Shown one piece after another: positions 28,364-36,649 of a DNA stretch of 64,000 nt. Numbering within the stretch: the first letter of the stretch is position 1; each line of letters opens with the position of its first letter. The notes under the pieces were generated by a model that did not search any database, was not told where the DNA came from, and saw only the letters and a program-made list of their open reading frames with translations. Position numbers and translations under genes: made by a program. Source of the DNA: CALEMW01 sp035447065 (GTDB lineage Bacteria; Krumholzibacteriota; Krumholzibacteriia; LZORAL124-64-63); NCBI GenBank assembly GCA_035447065.1, contig DAOTGJ010000006.1, positions 61,720 to 125,719 of the forward strand, in the 5' to 3' direction.

Positions 28364-31125
28364 TCCTCGTGGACGGCTCCGCCCTCTACTACCGGGCCCA
28401 CTACGCCTTCGCGCGCCAGGGCCTCACCGCGCCCAGCGGCGAGCTGACCAACGTGGTCTTCGGCTTCTCCAACTCCCTGCTGCGACTCATCGAGCAGTAC
28501 GACCCAAGCCATCTGGTGGTGGTGATGGACCGCAAGGGCCCCGTCTTCCGCCACGAGATCTATCCGCAGTACAAGGCCAACCGCAAGCCCATGCCCCCGG
28601 AGCTGGCGGAGCAGCTGCCGCGGCTGGAGGAGCTCCTGGGCGCCTGGGGCCTGCCGGTGGTGTCGGCGGAGAACTACGAGGCCGACGACGTCATCGCCAC
28701 CCTGGCCCGCCGCTCCGCAGGCGTGACGGACCGCGTGTGGCTCTACACCGGCGACAAGGACTTCATGCAGCTCCTGGACGATCGCGTGGCCATGCTCAAG
28801 CCGGTGCAGAAGCGCGACCTGCCCGTGGAGTACACGGCCGACGACGTGCGCCGCGACTACGGACTGGAGCCGCGGGAGCTGATCGACGTCTTCGCCCTGT
28901 CCGGGGACACGAGCGACAACATCCCCGGCGCCCCGGGCATCGGCCCCAAGACGGCCCTGAAGCTGATCCACGAGTTCGGCTCCCTGGACGCGCTGCTGGC
29001 CGACCTGGGGGCCAAGGGGCTGACCCAGCGGCAGCGCAGCCTGCTGGAGGAGAACCGCGAGCAGGTGCTGCTGTCGCGACGCCTGTTCACCATCGTGGAC
29101 GACGCCCCCTGCGGCATCGACTGGGAGCAGGCCCGCACCACCCTGCCCGAGAGCGAGGAGGCCCAGCGCCTGCTGCGCGAGCTGGGCCTGCGCCAGCCCC
29201 TGGCCCTGGCCGAGAAGCTGCGCGCCCGACGCGCCGCCGTCGACGGCCCGGCCGCCGCCGCTGCGCCCGCGGACCGCTGGGACGCGGACCACCGCGGCTA
29301 CCGCATCCTGGCCGACCCGGCGGAGCTCCGCGCCTGGATCGACGCGATCCCCGCGGACGCGCCCCTGGCCGTGGACACGGAGACCGACAGCCTGCGCTCG
29401 GACCTCGCCCGGCTGGTGGGCGTGAGCCTGGCCTGCCGGCCGGGGGAGGGCGTCTACGTTCCGGTGCGCACCCGCGACGGCGACGCCCAGGGCAGCCTCT
29501 TCGCCGGCGAGGGCGAGCACGACGCCCTGCCCGCCGTGGCCCCCCTGCTGGGCCCCCTGCTGGCGGACCCGCGCCGCCCCAAGGTGGGTCAGAACCTCAA
29601 GTACGACGAGTGGATCCTCACGCGCCACGGCCTGCCCCTGGCCGGCCCGCGCTTCGACACCATGATCGCCGCCTACGTGCTGGACCCCGGCCGCCCCCGC
29701 TTCGGCCTGGACGACCTGGCCCCGGAGGTGCTGGGCCACGACATGATCCCCTACGGCGACCTCTTCGAGCCCGGCGACCGCACCCGCGACATCCTGTCCG
29801 TGCCGCTGGCGAAGCTGGGCGTCTACGCCGCCGAGGACGCCGAGGTCACCCTGCGCCTGCGCGACCGCTTCGCCGCGGACCTGGCGGACCACCCGGACCT
29901 GGACCGCCTCTTCCGCGACGTGGAGATGCCCCTGTCCGAGGTGCTGTTCCGCATGGAGCGCCACGGCATCCGCTTGGATCTCCCGGCCCTGGACGCCCTG
30001 CACGTCGAGTTCGCCGCCCAGCTCCAGGACCTGGAGCGCCGCTGCCACGAGGCCGCCGGCCGCGAGTTCAACGTGCAGAGCCCCAAGCAGCTCGCCGAGG
30101 TGCTCTTCGACGAGATCGGCCTCAAGCCCGTCAAGAAGACGGGGGCCGGTTGGAGCACGGACGTGTCGGTCCTGGAGGCCCTCGAGGACCGGCATCCCCT
30201 GCCCGGCCTCATCCTGGAGCACCGCCAGATCGCCAAGCTCCAGGGCACGTACGTGGAGGCGCTGAAGGCCCTGATCAACCCGGACACGGGCCTCATCCAC
30301 ACGTCGTACAACCAGGCGGTGGCGGCCACGGGACGGCTCTCGTCGTCGGATCCCAACCTGCAGAACATCCCGGTGCGCTCGGCCAACGGGCGGCGCATCC
30401 GCAACGCCTTCGTGCCCCGCGACGCGGGCGCGGTCTTCCTCTCGGCCGACTACTCCCAGGTGGAGCTGCGCCTGCTCGCGCACCTGGCCGAGGACGCCTC
30501 GCTCATCGCCACCTTCCGCGAGGGCGGCGACGTGCACCGCCGCACCGCCGCGCTGATCAACGAGGTGGAGGAGTCCGCGGTCACGTCGGAGATGCGCTCG
30601 CGGGCCAAGGCCATCAACTTCGGCGTGATCTACGGCATGGGGGCGCGGGCCCTGGCGCGCCAGACGGGCGTGTCCGTGCGCGAGGCCACGGCCTTCATCG
30701 ACAGCTACTTCCGCACCTACCCCGGCGTGAAGGCGTACATCGACCGCTGCCATGAGGAGGCGCGCCGCACCGGCGCCACGGCCACCCTGCTGGGGCGGCG
30801 GCGCCTGCTGCCGGACATCCTCTCGGACAACAACCGCATCCGCAGCTTCCAGGAGCGCATCGCCGTGAACACGCCCATCCAGGGCACGGCGGCGGATCTG
30901 ATCAAGCTGGCCATGCTGGACGTGGACCGCCGTCTGCGCGAGGGCGGCCACGCGGCGCTCATGCTCCTGCAGGTGCACGACGAGCTCCTGCTGGAGGTGC
31001 CGGAGCCGGAGCTGGAGGCGGTGACCGCCCTGGTGCGCGACGCCATGGAGAACGTGTTCACGCTGGCGGTGCCCCTGGTGGTGGACGTGCACGTGGGCCG
31101 CACCTGGGCCGAGGCCCATGACTGA
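28354..31125 (+). CDS. polA: DNA polymerase I
   Basis: A 923-residue Pol I with all three activities apparently intact. The 5'-3' nuclease (about 1-290) starts LILVDGSALYYRAHYAF and contains DKDFMQLLDD and the helix-hairpin-helix. The 3'-5' exonuclease (about 305-490) retains its acidic motifs: VDTETDS (Exo I), QNLKYDEW (Exo II) and YAAEDAEVT (Exo III). Polymerase motifs are DYSQVELRLLAH (A), RAKAINFGVIYGM (B) and LQVHDELLLEV (C). GTG 28354 is chosen with GGAGGT five bases upstream. It overlaps nadD by 10 bp and coaE by 8 bp. Confidence 0.98.
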   Translation: MSLILVDGSALYYRAHYAFARQGLTAPSGELTNVVFGFSNSLLRLIEQYDPSHLVVVMDRKGPVFRHEIYPQYKANRKPMPPELAEQLPRLEELLGAWGLPVVSAENYEADDVIATLARRSAGVTDRVWLYTGDKDFMQLLDDRVAMLKPVQKRDLPVEYTADDVRRDYGLEPRELIDVFALSGDTSDNIPGAPGIGPKTALKLIHEFGSLDALLADLGAKGLTQRQRSLLEENREQVLLSRRLFTIVDDAPCGIDWEQARTTLPESEEAQRLLRELGLRQPLALAEKLRARRAAVDGPAAAAAPADRWDADHRGYRILADPAELRAWIDAIPADAPLAVDTETDSLRSDLARLVGVSLACRPGEGVYVPVRTRDGDAQGSLFAGEGEHDALPAVAPLLGPLLADPRRPKVGQNLKYDEWILTRHGLPLAGPRFDTMIAAYVLDPGRPRFGLDDLAPEVLGHDMIPYGDLFEPGDRTRDILSVPLAKLGVYAAEDAEVTLRLRDRFAADLADHPDLDRLFRDVEMPLSEVLFRMERHGIRLDLPALDALHVEFAAQLQDLERRCHEAAGREFNVQSPKQLAEVLFDEIGLKPVKKTGAGWSTDVSVLEALEDRHPLPGLILEHRQIAKLQGTYVEALKALINPDTGLIHTSYNQAVAATGRLSSSDPNLQNIPVRSANGRRIRNAFVPRDAGAVFLSADYSQVELRLLAHLAEDASLIATFREGGDVHRRTAALINEVEESAVTSEMRSRAKAINFGVIYGMGARALARQTGVSVREATAFIDSYFRTYPGVKAYIDRCHEEARRTGATATLLGRRRLLPDILSDNNRIRSFQERIAVNTPIQGTAADLIKLAMLDVDRRLREGGHAALMLLQVHDELLLEVPEPELEAVTALVRDAMENVFTLAVPLVVDVHVGRTWAEAHD

Positions 31126-31747
31126 GGCGGGCCGCAGGCCGGGCCCCGCGGCCGTCTGGGTGGTGACCGGCCCCATCGGCGGCGGCAAGAGCGCGGCCAC
31201 GGCCGTGCTGGCGGAGCTGGGTGCCACGGTCATCGACGCCGACGCGGTGGGCCACGACGTGCTGCGCCGTCCGGAGGTCATCGCGGCTCTGACCGACGCC
31301 TTCGGCGACGGCATCCTCCATGGCGGGGAGGTGGACCGACCCGCCCTCGGCCGCCTGGCCTTCGCCGATCCCGCGTCCCTGGCCGCCCTGGACCGCATCA
31401 CCCACCCGCCCCTGGCGTCGGAGCTGGCCCGCCGCGTGGCCTCGGCCCCGGCCGGAGGCCTTGCGGTGGTGGAGGCGGCCGTGTACTTTCGGCTGCCGCC
31501 CTTCGGCCCCGTGGACCTGGTGATCGCGGTGACGGCCCCCGAGGCCCTGCGCCGCCATCGCCTGGTGGCGTCGGGCCGGCTGGACGCCGACGCCGCCGCC
31601 CGCCGCATCCGCGCCCAGCGTCCGCTGTTGAAGGATTGGGAGGGCTCGGATATCGTGCTGCGCAACGACGGCGACCTGGACGCCCTGCGCGGAGCCGTCC
31701 GCGCGCTGCACGCGCGCCATCACCCCACCCCGGATCGGACGACGTGA
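31118..31747 (+). CDS. coaE: Dephospho-CoA kinase
   Basis: A 209-residue CoaE, the last enzyme of CoA synthesis, phosphorylating dephospho-CoA at the 3'-hydroxyl. The P-loop is TGPIGGGKSA (family usually TGGIGSGKS), followed by VIDADAVGHDVL (the DAD motif), RPALGRLAFADPASLAALDRI, THP, and the lid region RHRLVASGRLDADAAARRI. ATG 31118 overlaps polA by 8 bp. Its stop overlaps the prfB start by one base (TGATG). Length is normal. Confidence 0.93.
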   Translation: MTEAGRRPGPAAVWVVTGPIGGGKSAATAVLAELGATVIDADAVGHDVLRRPEVIAALTDAFGDGILHGGEVDRPALGRLAFADPASLAALDRITHPPLASELARRVASAPAGGLAVVEAAVYFRLPPFGPVDLVIAVTAPEALRRHRLVASGRLDADAAARRIRAQRPLLKDWEGSDIVLRNDGDLDALRGAVRALHARHHPTPDRTT

Positions 31748-32854
31748 TGAAGGAGACCCTGGACAACCTGGCCGCCCAGCGCCTGCGCCTCGAGCAGCTC
31801 AAGGAGGGTCTTTGACCTGCCCGCCCTGCAGAAGGAGTTCGACGCCCTCCAGGCGCGGCAGAGCGAGCCGGAGTTCTGGAACGACCGCGCGGAGGCCGAG
31901 AAGGTCCACCGCCGCGTGCGCCAGCTGAAGGCCTGGCTCGAGCCCGTGACGGAGGCCGACGCCGCCTGCGAGGATCTGGAGGTCCTGGCCGAGCTGGCCG
32001 CCGACGCCGGCGACGACGACGCCGCCGCGGAGGTGGCGGTCGGCCTGGCGGACCTGGAGAAGTCCCTGGACCGCCTGGAGTCCCAGTTCCTGCTCAGCGG
32101 CGAGGACGACGCCCGCGGCGCCCTGCTGGAGATCCATCCCGGCGCCGGCGGCACCGACAGCCAGGACTGGGCCGAGATGCTCATGCGCATGTACACGCGC
32201 TACTTCGACCTCGCGGACTTCAAGGCCGACTGCATCGACCTGCAGGCCGGCGACGAGGCGGGCATCAAGAGCGCGGCCTTCGAGGTCAAGAGCGACTTCG
32301 CCTACGGCTACCTCAAGAGCGAGTCCGGCGTGCACCGCCTGGTGCGCATCTCGCCCTTCGACGCCCAGAGCCGCCGCCACACGGCCTTCGCCTCGGTCTT
32401 CGTCTTCCCGCTGATCGAGGACGAGGTGGAGGTGGAGATCAACGAGAACGACATCCGCATGGACACCTACCGCGCCAGCGGCGCCGGCGGCCAGCACGTG
32501 AACAAGACCGACAGCGCCGTGCGCCTGACCCACGAGCCCTCCGGCATCGTGGTGCAGTGCCAGAGCGAACGCTCCCAGCTCCGCAACCGCGAGAGCGCCA
32601 TGAAGATGCTGCGCGCCAAGCTGTACGTGAAGCTCATGGAGGAGGAGCGCGAGAAGATGGCCGCCAAGGCGGGCGAGAAGATGGAGATCGCCTGGGGCAG
32701 CCAGATCCGCTCCTACGTGCTGCAGCCGTACACCAAGGTGAAGGACCACCGCACGGACTACGAGACCGGCAACGCCCAGGCCGTCCTGGACGGCGACCTG
32801 GACGCATTCATCGACGCCTACCTGCGGCAGACCAGCCAGGCCGCAGGGCGCTAG
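31747..32854 (+). CDS. prfB: Peptide chain release factor 2, with programmed +1 frameshift
   Basis: RF2, which ends translation at UGA and UAA. The gene starts at ATG 31747 and reads 22 codons to CTT at 31810-31812, where an in-frame TGA (31813-31815) stops frame one; a +1 slip of CTT to TTT lets GAC at 31814 follow, and the frame is then open to 32854, giving 368 residues. An SD-like AGGAGG at 31802-31807 lies just upstream, as in the E. coli site. Domain evidence: RF2-type SPF stop-codon anticodon (RISPFDAQSRR) and GGQ (SGAGGQHVNKTDSAV). A start inside frame two at 31916 would lose the N-terminus. Expected regulation: low RF2 raises frameshifting. Confidence 0.97.
31801..31816 (+). promoter_or_regulatory. 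prfB programmed +1 frameshift site
   Basis: AGGAGG at 31802-31807, GT, then CTT TGA C at 31810-31816. This is the classical autoregulatory site: internal Shine-Dalgarno, slippery CTT, poor-context UGA. Confidence 0.95.
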
Positions 32855-32874
32855 CACCCACGAGGAGACCCGCC

Positions 32875-34374
32875 GTGGCCGCCAACGAGACCCCGCAGAA
32901 CGTCCCCCAGGACGACGCCGCCCGCCACCGCCTCATCGAGGAGCGCCTGCGCAAGCTGGAGGAGATCCGCGCCACGCGCGAGCCCTACCCGCACGTGTAC
33001 CGCCGCACCCACGACAGCGCGGAGCTGCGCGCCCAGGAGGAGGCGCTGGTGGGGGCGGAGACGGTGGTGCGCATCGCCGGCCGCATCATGGCCAAGCGCA
33101 AGGCGGGCAAGACCATGTTCCTGCCCCTGTACGACGGCGCCGGCAAGATCCAGATCTACGTGAAGAAGGACGTCCTGGGCGACGAGGACTTCGACTTCTT
33201 CAAGAAGATGCTGGACGTGGGAGACATCATCGGCGTGGAGGGCGTGCTCTTCCGCACCAACACCGGCGAGCTGACGGTGGAGGTGCGCGCCTACGAGCTG
33301 CTGACCAAGGCGCTGCGGCCGCTGCCGGAGAAGTACCACGACATGAGCCTGGAGCTCAAGAGCCGCAAGCGCTACCTGGACCTGATCATGAACCTGGACG
33401 CGCGCGAGCGCTTCCGCCGCCGTTCGGCCATCCTGGAGGACGTGCGCCGCTTCCTCATCGACGAGGACTTCCTGGAGGTGGAGACCCCCGTGCTCCAGCC
33501 CCTCTACGGCGGCGCCACGGCGCGTCCCTTCAAGACGCACCACAACGCCCTGGACCAGACCCTCTACCTGCGCATCGCCGACGAGCTCTACCTCAAGCGG
33601 CTGATCGTGGGCGGGTTCGAGAAGGTCTTCGAGTTCTGCAAGGACTTCCGCAACGAGGGGATGGACCGCACCCACAACCCCGAGTTCACCATGATGGAGT
33701 GCTACGCCGCCTACTGGGACTACCACGACATGATGGACCTCACCGAGCGCATGTACCTGCGCCTGGCGGAGAGGTTCGGCGTGGACCGGAAGATCACCTA
33801 CGGCGAGCACGAGATCGACTTCTCCGGCGGCTTCCGCCGCCTGCGCTTCCTGGACGGCCTGAAGGAGGAGACCGGCGTGGACTTCGCCGCCCTGGACGAC
33901 GCCGGCGTGGCCGCCGAGGCCAAGCGCCTGGGCATCGCGCTCAAGCCGGGCATGGGCCGCGACAAGATCCTGGACGAGGTCTTCGGCGAGTTCGTGGAGC
34001 CCAAGCTCATCCAGCCCACCTTCGTGCTGGACCACCCGGTGGAGCTCTCGCCCCTGGCCAAGTGGCACCGCGAGGACGACGGACTGGTGGAGCGCTTCGA
34101 GGGCTTCATCGCCGGCTTCGAGGTCTGCAACTCCTTCAGCGAGCTGAACGATCCCCAGGTCCAGCGCGAGCGCTTCCTGGCCCAGATGGATCTCAAGGCC
34201 AAGGGCGACGAGGAGGCCCAGGTCCTGGACGAGGACTTCCTGGAGGCCCTGGAGACGGGCATGCCGCCCACCGGCGGCCTGGGCGTGGGGCTGGACCGCA
34301 CGGTCATGCTCTTCACCGACAGCCACTCCATCCGCGACGTGCTGCTCTTCCCGGCCATGCGCCCCGACGAGTAG
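32875..34374 (+). CDS. lysS: Lysyl-tRNA synthetase, class II
   Basis: A 499-residue class IIb lysyl-tRNA synthetase. An N-terminal helix (about 15-45) is followed by the OB-fold anticodon-binding domain (about 65-170) with MFLPLYDGAGKIQIYV. The catalytic domain has GGATARPFKTHHNAL, motif 2 CKDFRNEGMDRTHNPEFTMM and motif 3 GLGVGLDRTVMLFT with the closing SIRDVLLFPAMRP. The start is GTG 32875 with GAGGAG seven bases upstream. It lies 20 bp after prfB and 14 bp before lolC. Confidence 0.98.
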   Translation: MAANETPQNVPQDDAARHRLIEERLRKLEEIRATREPYPHVYRRTHDSAELRAQEEALVGAETVVRIAGRIMAKRKAGKTMFLPLYDGAGKIQIYVKKDVLGDEDFDFFKKMLDVGDIIGVEGVLFRTNTGELTVEVRAYELLTKALRPLPEKYHDMSLELKSRKRYLDLIMNLDARERFRRRSAILEDVRRFLIDEDFLEVETPVLQPLYGGATARPFKTHHNALDQTLYLRIADELYLKRLIVGGFEKVFEFCKDFRNEGMDRTHNPEFTMMECYAAYWDYHDMMDLTERMYLRLAERFGVDRKITYGEHEIDFSGGFRRLRFLDGLKEETGVDFAALDDAGVAAEAKRLGIALKPGMGRDKILDEVFGEFVEPKLIQPTFVLDHPVELSPLAKWHREDDGLVERFEGFIAGFEVCNSFSELNDPQVQRERFLAQMDLKAKGDEEAQVLDEDFLEALETGMPPTGGLGVGLDRTVMLFTDSHSIRDVLLFPAMRPDE

Positions 34375-34388
34375 GGGACGCCGCCGCC

Positions 34389-35639
34389 ATGGGATTCAGC
34401 GCCTACCTGGCTCAACGCTACCTGCGCAGCCGCGGCGGATCGCGGCTGCTCAGCCGCGTCACGGTCATCGCCGTCACGGGCATCACCCTGGGCGTGCTGG
34501 TGCTGGACCTCACCCTGGCCATCATGAACGGCCTGCACGCGGAGCTGCGGCGCACCTTCGTGGACACCATGCCCATGGTCACGGTGCTGACCAGCCGCCC
34601 CGAGGGCTTCCAGGGGCTGGACGCCGTGCTGGAGACCATCGAGGCCCAGCCCGGCGTGACCGGGGCCGCGCCGTTCATCCGCCAGGAGTGCATCGTCTCG
34701 GCCCATCTGATCAGCGGCCAGGCCCAGCACCGCGCCAGCGTGGTGTGGGGCGTGGACCCGGACCGACAGGAGGCGGTCACGCCCCTGCGCGAGCTGGTCT
34801 TCCCGCTGGAGCCGTCGCTGGACGCCCTGCGGGGCGGGCGCGAGGTGCCGCGCGTGGTCCTGGGCGCGGAGCTGGCGGCCTCGCTCTACGCGTCGCTGGG
34901 CGACACGGTGGTCATCACCGCGCCCAGCGGCGACCTGGACCTGCAGGACATGCACGCCGAGAGCCTCAAGGTCACCGTGGCCGGCTTCCTGGACAGCGGC
35001 GTGTACGACTTCGACGCCCGCTTCGTCTACATGGCCCTGGACGACGCCCGCGCGTTCTTCGGCTATCCGCCCGACGGCGCCCTGGCCGTGGGCGTGCGCG
35101 TGGACGACATGCTCACGGCGCCCGCGGTGGCCGAGCGCATCGAGACGGCCCTGGGCCGCTACGACTTCCACTGCAACGACTGGATCGACCTCAACCGCAA
35201 CCTCTTCCAGTGGGTCAAGCTGGAGAAGGTCATGATGTTCCTGCTGCTGGGCCTGGTGATCCTGGTGGCGGCCTTCAACATCATCGGCATCCTGACCATG
35301 ATGGTGGGGGAGCGGCGGCGCGAGATCGGCATCCTGCTGGCCATGGGGGCGCGCCGCGCCCAGATCCGCACCATCTTCCTGCTCGACGGCCTGGCCGTGG
35401 GCGCCCTGGGCACCGCGCTGGGCAGCTTGCTGGGCTGGCTGGGCGTGCTGTACCTGGAGCGGGTGGGCATCGGCCTGCCGGGCAACGTCTACATCGTGGA
35501 CCACGTGCCCGTGGTGGCCCAGGCCTCGGACTTCCTGCTGGTGGCGGGCATGGCCCTGCTCATCACCCTGGGCGCCACCTGGCTGCCGGCGGTGGAGGCC
35601 TCGCGCCTGCGCCCCATGGAGATCATCCGCTACACGTAA
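34389..35639 (+). CDS. lolC: Lipoprotein-releasing ABC transporter permease (LolC/LolE/LolF type)
   Basis: A 416-residue MacB/FtsX-like permease of the system that extracts lipoproteins from the inner membrane to LolA. It has four membrane segments (about 25-47, 279-300, 325-350 and 375-400) and a periplasmic domain between segments 1 and 2. The N-terminal AQRYLRSRGGSRLLSRVT and the NIIGILTMMVGERRREIGIL loop are family hallmarks. Only one permease gene is followed by lolD, so the complex may be a homodimer (LolF-like), or a second permease may lie elsewhere. ATG 34389 with AGGGGA upstream. Confidence 0.9.
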   Translation: MGFSAYLAQRYLRSRGGSRLLSRVTVIAVTGITLGVLVLDLTLAIMNGLHAELRRTFVDTMPMVTVLTSRPEGFQGLDAVLETIEAQPGVTGAAPFIRQECIVSAHLISGQAQHRASVVWGVDPDRQEAVTPLRELVFPLEPSLDALRGGREVPRVVLGAELAASLYASLGDTVVITAPSGDLDLQDMHAESLKVTVAGFLDSGVYDFDARFVYMALDDARAFFGYPPDGALAVGVRVDDMLTAPAVAERIETALGRYDFHCNDWIDLNRNLFQWVKLEKVMMFLLLGLVILVAAFNIIGILTMMVGERRREIGILLAMGARRAQIRTIFLLDGLAVGALGTALGSLLGWLGVLYLERVGIGLPGNVYIVDHVPVVAQASDFLLVAGMALLITLGATWLPAVEASRLRPMEIIRYT

Positions 35640-35654
35640 GGAGAGGGACGCGTC

Positions 35655-36338
35655 GTGACGCCGCTGCTGCAGGCCGCCGGATTGAGCAAGGGGTTCGCCC
35701 GCGGACGCGACCGCGTGGACGTGCTGCGCGGCTGCGCCCTGGAGCTGCACGCCGGCGCCACCGCGGCCATCATGGGGCCCAGCGGTTCCGGCAAGAGCAC
35801 CCTGCTCAACGTGCTCTGCGGCCTGGACGTGCCCGACGCCGGCACCGTGGTCTGGGACGGCGCCGACATCACGACGCTCAAGGCCGACGCCGTGGCCGCC
35901 TGGCGGCGCGACAACCTGGGCTTCGTCTTCCAGTTCCACTTCCTGCTGCCGGACCTCACCGCCCTGGAGAACCTGCTGGTGCCGGTCCGCATCCAGGGCC
36001 GCGACCCCCGCGAGGCCGCGCCGCGGGCGGAGGCCCTGCTGGCCCGCATGGGCCTGGCCGACCGCGGCGCCCACCTGCCCGGCGAACTCTCCGGCGGCGA
36101 GCAGCAGCGCGTGGCCGTGGCCCGGGCCTTCATGAACGAGCCGCGGGTGATCGTGGCCGACGAGCCCTTCGGCAACCTGGACCGCACCAAGGGCCGCGAG
36201 CTCACGGACCTGCTCTTCCAGGAGGCCGCCGCCGCCGGCGCCGCCCTGCTGGTGGTGACCCACGACCCGGACCTGGCCGCCCGCGCCGGCCGCATCCTGG
36301 ATCTGGGCGACGGCGCCCTCGCGGAGCGCCGCCCATGA
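35655..36338 (+). CDS. lolD: Lipoprotein-releasing ABC transporter ATPase
   Basis: A 227-residue MacB/LolD-family ATPase. Walker A is GPSGSGKSTLLN, the Q-loop FQFHFLLPDLTALEN, the signature ELSGGEQQRVAVARA and Walker B VIVADEPFGNLD. The Q-loop context FHFLLPDLTA-EN is typical of LolD. GTG 35655 follows lolC by 15 bp. Its end overlaps the McsA-like gene by 4 bp. Confidence 0.95.
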   Translation: MTPLLQAAGLSKGFARGRDRVDVLRGCALELHAGATAAIMGPSGSGKSTLLNVLCGLDVPDAGTVVWDGADITTLKADAVAAWRRDNLGFVFQFHFLLPDLTALENLLVPVRIQGRDPREAAPRAEALLARMGLADRGAHLPGELSGGEQQRVAVARAFMNEPRVIVADEPFGNLDRTKGRELTDLLFQEAAAAGAALLVVTHDPDLAARAGRILDLGDGALAERRP

Positions 36339-36649
36339 GCGCCCCCTGCCCCCGCTGCGGCACCACCGTGGCCGAGCTGGGCGCTCCCGGCGGCCGCATG
36401 GGCTGCGCCGTCTGCTACGACCACTTCCGCGAGGAGCTCACCGCGGCCCTGGCGCGCCGCGTGGAGAGGGTGGCCCACCTGGGGCTGCAGCCCACGCGCG
36501 AATCCGCCGCCGCCGCCGCCCGCCGCGACCTGGCCCGCCTGCGCGCCCTCTGCGACCGCGCCGTGGCGGAGGAGGACTTCGAGGCCGCCGCCCGCCTGCG
36601 CGATCAGATCGCGGACCTGCAGCGCCAGGACCCGGAGGCCGCGTCATGA
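36335..36649 (+). CDS. mcsA: Half-length McsA-like protein (zinc knuckle + UVR motif)
   Basis: A 104-residue protein matching only the C-terminal half of Firmicutes McsA. It has one four-Cys zinc site, CPRCG and GCAVCYDHFREEL, where full-length McsA has two, then a UvrB/UvrC (UVR) helical motif near the end (AVAEEDFEAAARLRDQIADL). McsA normally activates the McsB arginine kinase and helps load substrates onto ClpC. ATGA overlap with lolD and with the McsB homologue; clpC follows. The gene order keeps the Firmicutes mcsA-mcsB-clpC arrangement but has no ctsR. Confidence 0.8.
   Translation: MSAPCPRCGTTVAELGAPGGRMGCAVCYDHFREELTAALARRVERVAHLGLQPTRESAAAAARRDLARLRALCDRAVAEEDFEAAARLRDQIADLQRQDPEAAS

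Noticed and set aside
27835..31665. 1276-codon minus-strand open frame opposite nadD, polA and coaE
   Set aside because: Same reason: crosses three well-supported genes and shows no family motif.
31813..31815. In-frame TGA in prfB as evidence of a pseudogene or sequencing error
   Set aside because: The AGGAGG, CTT TGA C context is the known programmed frameshift site of prfB.
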